From Siderastrea radians (taxonomy: Eukaryota > Cnidaria > Anthozoa > Scleractinia > Rhizangiidae), in assembly GCA_964017195.1 (NCBI GenBank), contig OZ024889.1, positions 59,171,858 through 59,235,857 of the forward strand: 64,000 nucleotides of DNA, read 5' to 3'. Shown piece after piece: positions 21,823 through 32,845 of the stretch (positions are counted from its first letter, which is position 1; every line of letters starts with the position of its first letter). A model generated the notes under the pieces. It searched no databases. It was not told the DNA's origin and saw nothing but the letters and a program-made list of their open reading frames with translations. A program made the position numbers and the translations under genes.

Positions 21823-24339
21823 TTTTTTTTTTTTTTTAATAATATTTTTTTAAATTTATTTATTCATTTACAACACAAAGTACATACAAACACAGAATTA
21901 CAAAGAATTACAAATTAGATTTACAAAGCTAAAACAGCCGCGCAATTGCTGTTTTAACAATTAATATGCCCTTAATCATTAATTAGTTAAATATATATAC
22001 ATTGTATAATTTAGATTTAAACTACAGATAACTGAAGTTATTTTATACATGATACTAAATTGCCTTAACTTACAATAACATTTACTTAACAACAATATTA
22101 ATTACAGTTACTCTATTACACTATTTTACATTAATTTACAGCTATACAAACAAGTAATGGAAAAATAAAAAGGAAAGAAAAGAAAAAAAAGAACAAAAAT
22201 AGATAGATTAAACTAAGAGTGGAAAATTTCCCGTCCATTTCTTATAAAATGCTTCTAGATCGTTGTTTTTGGTCGCAATGAATTTTTCTATCTGATATTT
22301 TGTTTTTATTTTCAGTATAAAACCTTCTATATACGGCCGTACACACTTCCTCCTGCAATCCCAACTATAAACTTTACCGATTAAAATTAAATAGTTTAGT
22401 AAGGGGCATGATGATGCTGTAATACCTATAATGATTTCTTGAAGGCTGAGAACTTTAAGTTGTTTTGTTAGGTTAAAGTAATATTTTTCCAGATGTTTCC
22501 AAAATAGATTTGAGTGAGGACAGTTGAAAAATAGGTGGTGTAATGTTTCTGATTCATTGTTGCAGAAAGTACATTTATCATGCTCGCTGTATCCAATTTT
22601 AAATAATTTCGTGTTAGTATAAAGAATTGAGTTTAAAATTTTGTATTGAAAAGCTTTGACATAAGGTTCATTCGCTATTTTATGCGGTAGGGTGACGGCA
22701 ACTTTCAGTTCTTCATCGGTTAAATTGAAATGTTGTCTTAGTTTCTGAACGTTATTAGGTAGCTGAGCTTTTTTACTAATTATCAGTAATAGTAGTCTTT
22801 TGATCTCTTTTTTGTAATGTCAAAAATAACATTGTTGTACTTAAAAGAGGGATTCCCTCTTGTGAACCCGTACTGAACTGTTTTTAATTCGGAAGGTATT
22901 GAATGTCTAAGACCTGTCCAGGTAAGAAAATTGACCTTTTTTATTTTGTTTCTTATTATGTCGAATGATTCGATGTTGTTTAGATTTAATAGGAGATCAT
23001 CAACAGTGCAAATCCCGGAATCATAGTATGTCCTATAAAAAACAGGTTTTCCATTTATTCTTATATCTTTGTGATTCCAAACTACAGATATCCAATTTTT
23101 CTCATCAGAAAAGAGATCTCGGAATTCTGACCACCATTGCAGCAGTTCCCTATAGAAAATTGAGGTTATCGAAAGATCTTTTATTTCGTAGTTGCATTCA
23201 AAAATGAATGAGCCCCCAACATCTTTTAAGAGATGCATCAAATAGATTTTCCATGTACTTTCATTATTATTGAATATTCGGTTCAACCAGGCTAGCCTAA
23301 GAGCTTTGATCATGCTGTCTATGTCTGTCATTTTTATACCTCCACCTTCAAAGTCGTTAATTGCTGAGAGCCTTGTCACCTTGTCTTTTCCTTTCCATAA
23401 AAATGTGTAGATTATATGATTTACTTGTTTGATAATACTTGCCGGGGTTGGAAGCAAGGAGGACGCATAGACTAATTTAGGGATGAGTAAAGATTTGATA
23501 ATAGTGACCTTTCCATAAATGGAAAGTCCTCTTGAAGACCAAATATTTGTAAGTTTTTTCATATTATCGAGTTTCTCCCGGAAATTATTTTCGTAAAGTA
23601 ATGTTTGATCGTACGTGAAAGATACTCCTAAAGCTTTAATAGGTTCATTTGGCCAATTTATTCCAAGTGGCTTTTCTTCGTCTTTTTTAAGAGACCCAAT
23701 CCACATACCTTCTGTTTTTGAACTGTTGACTTCAAGTCCGCATAAATTCTTAAATAAATTCATTTGTTGAAATAAAGCATTTGCCGAGTTTAAATTTGAT
23801 AACACAGCAGTAGTATCGTCTGCATATTGAAGAAGCTTAGTTTCATTTTTTCCTATTTTAGTTCCCTCAATTTCAGGATTTTGTCGAATAGAAATTGCCA
23901 AGGTCTCGATGGCTAAGAGGAAGAGGTAGGGGGAAAGGGGGTCGCCCTGTCTCACACCTCGTTCTAAGGTGAAATAATCCGATGCTAAACCATTGTTTAT
24001 TACACAGCTCTGAATATTTTGATAAAAAGTTCTAACCCAATTTATTAAGTCAGGGCCGAAATTAAACGCTATCAAACAGCTAAAAAGATAATGCCATTCT
24101 AAGGTGTCAAAGGCTTTTCTAAAATCAATAAAAATCAAAATGCTAGGAATGTTCTCGTTATCCGTAAATTCTATTATGTCAAAAATCGATCTCACTGTCT
24201 CTCCAATGTAAAGGTCTTTGACATAGCCGGTTTGATTGTGATGAATAATGCTTGGCAAGACATCTTTTACTCTAGCTGCGATAGCTTTCGAGATTATTTT
24301 CGCGTCAACATTAATGAGGGATATTGGCCGCCAATTTTC
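21823..24339 (-). mobile_element. 5'-truncated L1/Tx1-type LINE with poly-A tail and 15-bp target duplication
   Basis: A 15-bp direct repeat, CAATCATATAACATC, flanks the element (21808-21822 and 24340-24354). A 15-T run follows the left copy (21823-21837), which is a poly-A tail on the minus strand. This is the signature of target-primed reverse transcription. The insert lies in the intron between exons 12 and 11b of phosphatase copy 2. The 5' end is cut off inside the reverse transcriptase, so endonuclease and ORF1 are absent. Confidence 0.95.
22208..24339 (-). pseudogene. LINE reverse transcriptase, 5'-truncated and frameshifted
   Basis: The main frame (24339-22783, about 518 residues) begins ENWRPISLINVDAK and shows FIDFRKAFDTLEW, RGVRQGDPLSPYLF and the catalytic LLQYADDTT. 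Apparent homology continues in another frame to 22208 with a CxxC-Hx-C zinc knuckle (KCTFCNNESETLHHLF), so a one-base indel lies near 22790. The frame opens into the target duplication and has no native start codon. Confidence 0.9.
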
Positions 24340-24640
24340 CAATCATATAACATCGGTATGTGCAAGTTCGTCCCGAACCGGAAGGAGCGTATGATTGTCG
24401 GTCAGATACAGTCACTGGGGGGAACTCGAACCAGTGTGACTCGTTTGTCATCCCGAATTGAGTAGACCAAATGCTTCACTTTAGTAAAAAGCATGCTCGT
24501 ATAATATCCTGTCCAAACCTTCGATTATAAAATATGTCTGCGCCGTGACAAGCCCGCAAGATCACATACGCCCATCCTTTCTCGCCTGACACCATCCCCT
24601 CCACTCTCCAATGTTTAACGAAGAGTGAGATTATACTAAC

Positions 24641-24794
24641 CCATAGTCTTCGATGTATTTTGCCAGAGACTTTTCAGGCCCTTTACCGCTGGAGAGTTTT
24701 TCCTTTGAGCCTGCGGATCCAGCTACTATGGTCGTCATGTAAGCGGGATTGACATACACATGTCCCGTCTGGCGGTCCACTTTACGGTTGTATG
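24641..24794 (-). other. Alternative exon 11b of phosphatase copy 2, intact
   Basis: This 154-nt exon encodes a segment homologous to exon 11a (HVYVNPAYMTTIVAGSAGSK, ending YIEDYG). It has GT-AG borders and the same entry and exit phases as 11a. Base 1-2 of the window is the start of the same exon in copy 1. In copy 2 this is the only one of the pair still open, because the partner at 25962-26125 carries a 4-bp insertion. Confidence 0.75.
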
Positions 24795-25600
24795 CTGGAA
24801 TCAATAGGAAACGGTTGAAATGTATGGAAAGGCTACAAGCAGTTTATCCACGATATTCGATTTCTTAATTTTTGTTTCGGCAGCTGATAGCTGGCAAAAT
24901 ACATCTATGGACTAGTGTTAATCTGAAGACGACCGAGAAAACAAATGGATCACTTGCCAAAGCTTATTTCCGTTATCTTGGACTGAATGAAAGGCTAAGG
25001 ATATGATACAAAGGACACTAGAAAATGGGATCGATAGCGAAGACTAGAGAAGACCAATAAAACGCACATCTTTCAGCTACATTAATGAGCCGCTGATGAT
25101 ACTTGCACGACCTTAGTACAAACGATGATACTTGGAAAAGCGATCGTTGTGTCTCCCCGGTTTTTTTCTCGTATCCCACTGCATGTTACTGCCGAATTCG
25201 CTTCTATGTGTAGACCTGGCAATGGGTTTTTCAAGCATGATTCCCCGGCTATGACTGATTCGCCCGTCACGATTCTTGCATAATCACAAAAGGGCGCTGG
25301 AAATATACAGATCGTTCGGTTTTTTTTATAGTTGTTTATATCTCAGGACGTTAGTAATTCCTCTGTATACTTCTTTTATATGCACAAATTTTCATCTTTA
25401 CTTCGTGACCGGGGGCGAATCGTTATTTGCCATCTCATTTGCCTTCCATGGTCACATGATAATTCAGGAAATTTGCACATGAAATACGTTTACAGAAGAA
25501 ATACTAACTTCCTGAGATATAAAGAATCATAAAAAAGTAGAAAATCTGCTAATTTTCCTCGTCGCTTTGTGATTGTGAGAGTATCAAGACGGGCGAATCA

Positions 25601-25797
25601 TAGCCTGCAGAGCAGGCGTTTTTTTACAAAATGAACGCTCGTTTAAAATTCGATCGCTTTGGCCGCCATTTTATTGTCCTCTCCCTGAGAATAATTTTTT
25701 GGCTCGCCCCAACCCTCTGTCAGTTTCATTATCCAAGATGGCGGCATATCGGATTATTCATCGCTCGCCCAGCAAAATACGCCTGCTCTGCAGGCTA
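25601..25797. mobile_element. 197-bp hAT-like MITE (copy 2 only)
   Basis: Ends TAGCCTGCAGAGCAGGCGTT and the inverted copy. Flanks GGCGAATCA and GGCGGATCA are a 9-bp duplication with one change. Copy 1 has the empty site at about 972-985. Confidence 0.85.
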
Positions 25798-26605
25798 GGC
25801 GGATCATATCCGGTGAAACATTTTTGAAACACCAGGGTCTGCACGAAGGAGTGAAATAGGTTGTGAGCCTCGGAAAACAGCGGTGCCAATACGTTGTCCG
25901 AACAAAACAACATCCGGCCCCTCCAGTCCCTCTTCCCGTCCCGCGGCCCGTTCCAACCTACCCATAGTCGTAGATGTATTTTGCCGACAGGTTATCAGGT
26001 GCCCGAGTCCAGTTAGAGAGTTTCTCATGGGAGCCTGCAGATCCTGCTACAATCACGGTCTTGAACTTGGGATTTACATAAAGTAACATGATTATTTGTT
26101 GGTTTATCCACACTTCCGTTGTAAGCTGTTGTAGTTCACAAAGCAAAAACAAAAATAAATGTGACAATGATCACAAGTCTTCTTTGCCTGCAAGAGTTAT
26201 TTTGGGAGTCAACAAGCAAGGTTTTCCATGATGATGAGACAAATAGCAAGCGACTATAAAGAAAACGCATGACTTCTTCTTCTGCTGGCTGAACTGCGAA
26301 CAACCATTATTTTTCTTCAAGGATTGTAGAGCACGCACAAAGACGAGTGCAATAGTGTGCTTCCAAAATAAATAAATTAATTGATAATTGATTAAATAAA
26401 TAACCGAAGGAGTTCGAGAAGTAGCCTGGAAAAACTCCACATGGGCTAATTCCAATCACTGGAATTCCTTCTTTCATCGCGAAGAAAGAAGGAATTTATA
26501 CATGTGGTAGTCAATCAGTGATTTTGTTGTCTGAAACGAAACACATAACAGTAAATACAGTAATGATAAGCGATTTTCAGAGAAATGATTTTGTTTCTAA
26601 CACTA

Positions 26606-26959
26606 AAGGCCCGTACACAGGCGATTTTTGATGCAACTTTTGTCGCCCTTTCATGCAATTTTTGTCGCGGTGAAGTTGCATTATTACATCGCGCGTGTAA
26701 ACTAGCGGCGATTTCAGTGCGATTTCTGTGAGATTTGTCGCCGCTATATCGCACGTTTCTAACATGTCCGAAACTTGATGCAACTTGATGCAACTTGATG
26801 CAACTTTACAGCGATTTGTGGGAAATTGCAGCAAACATCGCCCCCTGAATCGCAGCGAAATCGCAGCTAATTTACACTTGCGATCAGAAGTGACTTGCGA
26901 CAAAAGGTGCATTGGGGAGTGCGACAAAAATTGCATTAAAAATCACATGTGTAAACGAG
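26606..26959. mobile_element. ~354-bp TIR element (copy 2 only)
   Basis: Ends AGGCCCGTACACAGG and an imperfect counterpart (TGTGTAAACGAGC), flanked by CACTA. The interior repeats TTGATGCAAC and TTGTCGC motifs. Copy 1 lacks it at about 2130. Confidence 0.75.
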
Positions 26960-28814
26960 CACTAATACTGGTTGTTACTTGTATTCACATTTCGCAATAG
27001 CTGCCAAAGTTTGCGCCCTTACCTAGGAGATCACAAATCACAGTAATATTACATGTAAGAAAGTTTTAAGGTTAAAATACAGGAGTAAAACCAAAGTGAC
27101 CGATATTGCTCGAAATTGTAACATTGTAAAAAAAAATTGCGAAGGAGAAGTAAACTATATCCATTGGATAGATAAAAAACATTTTGATTCTAGAGCAAAC
27201 CCTGGAAGATATTTTTTGAAAATCTTAATGTGATGAAACGACTTCCCACAGCAGACAGTGTTTCTGTTGAGCTCAACCATTGAGAAGAAAGGGAAAGCTG
27301 TTTACAGAGATGACCTAAGATAGACAAGTCTTCCAACTGAAGGCATCTCGAATTGAATTATGCTTACTTGGGTAAAGTCGCTGGTAGTTGCGTGGCCGCA
27401 AGTGTGTGGCCGCAAAGTGCGTGGCCGCATAAGTGTAGGTCCACTCCATATTTGTGGAGAAGAGGACCAAAAGCGGAAAAGTTTGTCTCCTCCATGAACC
27501 AAGCCTGGGAACAAAAGATGCGGGAAAAATCACATCAATAGACCACAAACAGTTTTTCTGTCCTCAAAGGAAGCATAATACGCGAAAGGGCGAGAAAGTC
27601 GAAAGTTTTTTGCGTGGAAGGTGACTTTCGCGCGTGTTCGCGGGTTTATTTCTTGCTATGTAGGTTATCCCTGAAGGAAAAGCTGGTCTTTTCGAGGTCT
27701 GTCACATCAACAGTTCGGGATAACAGCACAGTCTTAAACAAATAGAATTTTAAAATACCTTGTGAGCAAGTGAAACAATCCATGGCGTCTTGTCTCTGTG
27801 TTGGTTGGCCTTTATAAGAGAAACAACACAAATCAGAAAATTATTTTGTAGTTTAGAATTGCAAATGACAAACTTTAGCTAAATAACAAAAGAATACGAA
27901 GTAACGTGAGAACTACAAAGAAAGTCTTTCCTGAATATGGGTGATGCACGAGAGACAACGCGCAGGGAAAATACTGCTCTCTCGCGCCTTCCCTTATTAG
28001 AAGGTCCAACAAGAAAGCAAGTAGACTCAAGTCTCGAAATGAAAACATGTTTATAGTCTAGCGTTGAGTGGGTCAAGCGCACTCTCAAGTTGTCTTAATT
28101 CTGATGCAGTTTTAACAGATAGTGGTAATAACTCGGGCAATAACGACGTAAGGTATCTATGCATTTGCGAAAACAAAAGAATTGTCTTAAAACTAACTTT
28201 ACCTTGATTAAATCAGCCTCAAGCCAATTGAGTTGTCTCTGAATTTGACCCTGCGGTGAAGAAAGAGAACGATACTCAATTCAATTCCAATGTCCTTTCT
28301 ACATTGAGGTTGTGTTAAGTTCGTCTGTCGTGACATGACGAGGACCACATCAGTCATCCATAGATAGTAGGGTCAGCAGGGCTCAAAATAAAATCAGAGC
28401 TTTTAGCCTGAATTTGACGGCTTTTATTTTTCTTAAGGCTGATTTTTAGCCGGCTGTCAACAAGAATGAACAAGCACCTATCCCAAGTATGGAATAAAGT
28501 ATTGACAGGCCAAACGCTCCCCATATGCCATGCTAATTCCGTGACCTTATAGTTTAGCTCTCACTAGTATATCCCCAAGCGAGTTTCCTTTTTTGTATGA
28601 GATTATAGGAGGTTCTTTGCATATTTCTCTTAGCAATGGTTAATTTTTAATTAACTGCCATTTGCTAATTAGGATGTTCTTAAGATTAGGCACAGCCGGG
28701 TGATACATTGCTATGAAAGGCAGAATTTTTTTCCGCACGCACTCTCTCTCTCTCTTTGTTGAAGTGCCGACTCTTTTCACTGAATTTGACTTCGGACGTT
28801 ATTCTTTCTACTAG

Positions 28815-29237
28815 ACTGTAGGGGTAGTCTCTCGCACGGAGGCGTGTTTTGAATTGGGTGATATTCGCAACGAAAGATCAGAGAGATTTCGCTGAAGACT
28901 TTGTTCTAAGAAGTCGTAGGGCTTCACCTTTGATACACCCTTTTCTAACCCCTGGTGGGTGGCAGAAAGAGAAGTGAGTGCACTAGAAAGTTTCTGTCGG
29001 CTTAAAATGTTTGCGAATATCAAGGATCGCTTGCTTGTTAAATCTTTCACTTTTGAAAACAGTAGTATCCAGTAAGTTTATTTCTTTGTCCGAGATTTCA
29101 GTCGTACATTTAATTGTCGGGTGGTGTCTGTTTGCTAGTACAATAAACTCTTCTATCTCCTTTTTGTCAACATTCCACAGCGAGAATATGTCATCGATGT
29201 ATCCTTTCCACTCAAGTGGTGGAGGAGTGTAGAACAT
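28815..29237 (-). pseudogene. Penelope-like element reverse transcriptase fragment
   Basis: The frame encodes WKGYIDDIFSLWN, then HHPTIKCTTEISDKEINLLD; homology continues in a second frame (HFSFCHPPGVRKGCIKGEA, later TQFKTRLRARDYP). The YIDDIF core and this tail are typical of Penelope-like reverse transcriptases. Frameshift and stop codons show it is dead. It is present only in duplication copy 2. Confidence 0.75.
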
Positions 29238-29503
29238 TAACTACTGTTTGACTGAGCACACGGCGTTATGCTGAGCCCGATCAGCGTCTCTCTTTGACCT
29301 AGATTTATCAGATTTCGCTTTTCGCAACTTATTATGGTCAGGTTGCGTTCAACGCGGCGATAATGAAACTTGGTTAGTGCGCCTATGAATTTCCGTTCGG
29401 CCTCTCACTTTATGGAGTGTATTTTTGTCTTAAACTCCTCGTCAGGAGTGATGAAGAACTAGAATTTACAAATATTGACTTTTTATAGAGGGAGAAAAGC
29501 TGG

Positions 29504-29630
29504 AAGGAGCCCGCAAAAGGCGACAACCAAATACAATCTCGACGCACATGACGTCAAGTTCGGGATTCGAACCCAGATCATATTGATGGAAGGCGAGATC
29601 TCTGACACCCTGCGTTAACCCTGTTTTTCT
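29504..29630 (-). repeat. tRNA-like SINE remnant, copy 2
   Basis: Counterpart of 4213-4330, with B-box GGTTCGAATCCCGAACTTG on the minus strand. Confidence 0.55.
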
Positions 29631-30986
29631 AAGGCATCTTTCTGACATGGTAAACGATTATTTTAACGATTCTAGCTGAACGAAACTTGGACATTGAAAA
29701 AAAAAAAGAAGAAGAAGAAGAAGAAAAGGGGGAAAGATATTGCCGTTTTTAGGTAAAAAGAAAACAACAACAACAACAAACAAACAAACATATTTTATAC
29801 CTTATCGGGGGAATAGTGGTAAACTTCCGTGTCCAAAGCAACGAAATGAATGAGGCCCATATCCATACTCCACCTGCAAAACAAAAACAAACACAAAACG
29901 ATTTCAGAGTTAATGGATGTTCATTCTGACTCAAAACGCTCACTTGAACTGAAGCGCTGCTGTCACGTTGCTGTTACACTGCTGCTCTACATTGTATCCG
30001 TAGGTTTAGGATCCGCTACAAGGATAGTATACATAGAAAATGTGATGAAATATTCATCAAGTTTGTTCCAGCACATGACATATATTCTTCCATAGTGTGA
30101 ATCCCCTGTGCATACCTCTTTATACCACTGACTTCAATGGAGGGTCTTTTGCACCAGACCACAAAGCCAATCTTGTGTAGTGCGAACATGGCATTTTTTA
30201 AAGTACGAAAACTGGCAAGTCTAAACTAATTTATGTTGTGAGTATTCCCCATTTTTGCACTACGGATAAGTCGCCTGTTGTCCCAGTGTGAAAAAGGGAC
30301 TTGACATGAAGTCCGTCCAAAATATAACCGTACCAAGCCGTGTCTATAGTAAATAAGGTGATCATTTCTACGAATGAAACACAAGAAAGATAAAATACCA
30401 AAGACTGGTTTCACTTCCACTTGTCTGGCCAACACCCAACTCCACGTTAGAAAAGCGGTGAATATAGTGGGTAAAGTTGTCCTTTTTCTACAAAGAACAG
30501 AAAATAATTACTGATTGTTATTTCAAGAGTGCTTTATAACTAAATGTTACCACAGTTGTCACAGGCTATAATGTGAGGAGTTGTGTAGCACTCGTGTAAA
30601 TATGTAAGTATAAAAATTCCGATAATAAGCCCTGGGGTTATATTTGGCTAAAAGGCTTTCTTGGTGGGCTTATTTTCGGGGGGTGGGGAGGGGAGGACTT
30701 ATTAGTGAAGGAGTTTTGCACTCCAAGAATGATTCGGCGTATATATGAGTGGTGTTGTGCCTGAAAATGAGGGATTTTGCATCTTTTTGTACGCGCAGAA
30801 TTCAGATTTTTTTTCTACACGGATCTGGCGTACGTGTCTAGAAAGTTCCGCTTTATTCATCAGTTTAGTTGCTGGTTGAGTGGTTGAAAAACACAAACTT
30901 GTTCTGGTTGGTTATTAAAGAACATTGCACGTGATTTTATTCCTCCAGGGTCTGGATCATACCTTATCTTTCAGAAGTAGTGGTGT

Positions 30987-31173
30987 AGCCTGTTCCAGGC
31001 GTTCAGATAGTGGAGCGCGAGCGAAAAATATCAGTATAGTGAGCTTAAGAGCGGGAAAAAACGAGGGGAGACTGGGGAAGAGGGCGTCTTCTTTAGCCTC
31101 CCGTCGTAATTTCCACTCTTTCGCTCGCTATATTTTTCGCTCGCTCTCCACTATCTAAACGCCTGGAACATGC
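30987..31173. mobile_element. ~187-bp foldback MITE (AGCCTGTTCCAGGC ends), second member
   Basis: Same ends and arms as 12989-13172, flanked by GTGGTG on both sides. The site is empty in copy 1 at about 9990, so it inserted after the duplication. Confidence 0.85.
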
Positions 31174-31825
31174 TTGTTGTGGTGCAGCAAGTTCTCTGAA
31201 AAAATCTGCCGAGTCACCTTAATGTACCGACGTGCAAGAAAGTGCACTCAAACTAAATTGGACAGTTCTTTGAGTGTGGGTCTCCCACAATGTCAGGTTT
31301 TAGTCTAAACTTGATATCGTTTAAAATGAATCCATCCTGTTTTCAGCAGTCAGTTAGCCATCTCCTAAGCCTGAAGAGTTATCTTTTAAAACAGGTTTGT
31401 TTGGATCATTTTTCAAGGAAACATTACCTCGTGATTTCTTGGTAGAACCATGTAGGGCACTTTCGTGGCAATTGGTTGAATAAAATTCATAAAACTGAGA
31501 AAAAAAAACCCGACTACATGACATTTGTGGTTAACACGTGAATATCAAGTAAACGGAAGGCAAAAAGGGATTTAAACGAGAAAAGCACTCAGTAAATTCT
31601 CGAATAAATATATTCCTGTATAGAAAAAAAGGGACTTGTTGAAACGCAATTCATTCAATTGATTACTTTCAAAAGGAAACGTCAGTTTCAATTTAATACT
31701 CACACACCTCCAATTTCTCCTTCTTTTTCGTACATATCATAAGTCATGTCTAGAAGGATGAAATATGGTCATCAGGAAAGATGGTGGCTTACGAGAGACT
31801 GCCACTTATGAGAGAATTTCGCTTA

Positions 31826-32226
31826 CCGTATTTATTCGAATAAGCGCCGCGGCGCTTATAAAATTTTCCCACCTCAAATGCTGCGCTTGTTTAAAAATTG
31901 GACGCGACAAAGAAATCGTTTCTTTTAATTTAACGGTATATTTTCTCTATCTGTACGAGAATTTTACAGTAACTAACAAAAGCGTGTTTTGATTGTCACC
32001 ATTCGTCTCTTCCGGCACTTTAACAAAATGTCACTAAAATTGTAAGCAAGGAACAGAATGAAGTGTTGTTTTAGAGTTCCTTTGTAGTGGTTTTTTTAGT
32101 TATACGGAATTCCTCGAATAAGCGCCGCATCGGGACCGCGTCTCTTGTTCGGGGGCGGCGCTTATTAACTTTTTTGTCCCAAATGCGGCGTTTATTCGAG
32201 GGCGGCGCTTATTCGAGTAAATACGG
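31826..32226. mobile_element. 401-bp Tc1/mariner-like MITE (copy 2 only)
   Basis: Ends CCGTATTTATTCGAATAAGC and a near-inverted copy, flanked by TA (31824-31825, 32227-32228). Copy 1 shows the undisrupted target GCTTACGTGAA at about 10867-10877. Confidence 0.9.
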
Positions 32227-32449
32227 TACGTGAAGTTGCTGCTTTTAATACGCCGAGAGATCGTCGCTTACGAGAAATTGTTGCATACAACAGATTGCAG
32301 TTTACGTGAGATAAATTGTCACTTATGGATAGGGATAATCGTACACGAGACATTTTCGCTTATGAGAGATTGTAGCCTACGAGAGACTATTGTTTACAAG
32401 ACGTTATCACTTACAAGAGATAGTCACTTATGACATATTATCGCTTGTA

Positions 32450-32590
32450 AAGAAGATCCTCGCAGTTATTAACGCAACTTATGCAGTTGCGAAAAGAAAG
32501 CCTGAAAAATCAGGCTTGCCGGGATTCGAACCCTGACCTCTGCGATACCGGTGCAGCGCTCTAACCAATTGAGCTAACAAGCCAACTGGG
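32450..32590 (-). repeat. tRNA-derived SINE with intact tRNA-like head
   Basis: The minus strand from 32583 to 32513 folds like a tRNA: acceptor arms GGCTTGT and GCAAGCC, D-arm TAGCTCAATTGGTTAGAGC, B-box GGTTCGAATCC. The anticodon loop CCGGTAT lacks U33, and the head continues into a tail with TCAGGC and GCAACTGCATAAGTTGC, so it is a SINE rather than a gene. It sits beside the truncated exon 3 of phosphatase copy 2. Confidence 0.7.
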
Positions 32591-32736
32591 AGCTGATCAT
32601 TAAATTGGTATATTAGTTGGTATATTATTCACTTCCATTATAAGCCTCTTAAGACTAACGGAATTATTGTAACCCATATCACCGTACACCTAACAGTAAA
32701 AAAGGAAAGTGATACTAAGCGCAGGTGAGACCCTAT

Positions 32737-32845
32737 TGTTGTTCCCAGAGACGCCTGGCCCTCTTAACCGGCAGCGCCTGGGAACTGGTCCTCGTGTCCA
32801 GGCGCCCGCGGCTAGGAGGGCCAGGCGACGCTAGGAACGAGAGTA
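32737..32845. repeat. ~100-bp palindromic (foldback) repeat, copy 2
   Basis: Counterpart of the repeat at 12298-12402, with arms GACGCCTGGCC and GGCCAGGCGACG. Confidence 0.7.

Noticed and set aside
32513..32583. Possible functional tRNA gene (anticodon GGT)
   Set aside because: Cloverleaf arms are present, but the anticodon stem has a mismatch, position 33 is not T, and the unit continues into a conserved non-tRNA tail, so it was called a SINE.
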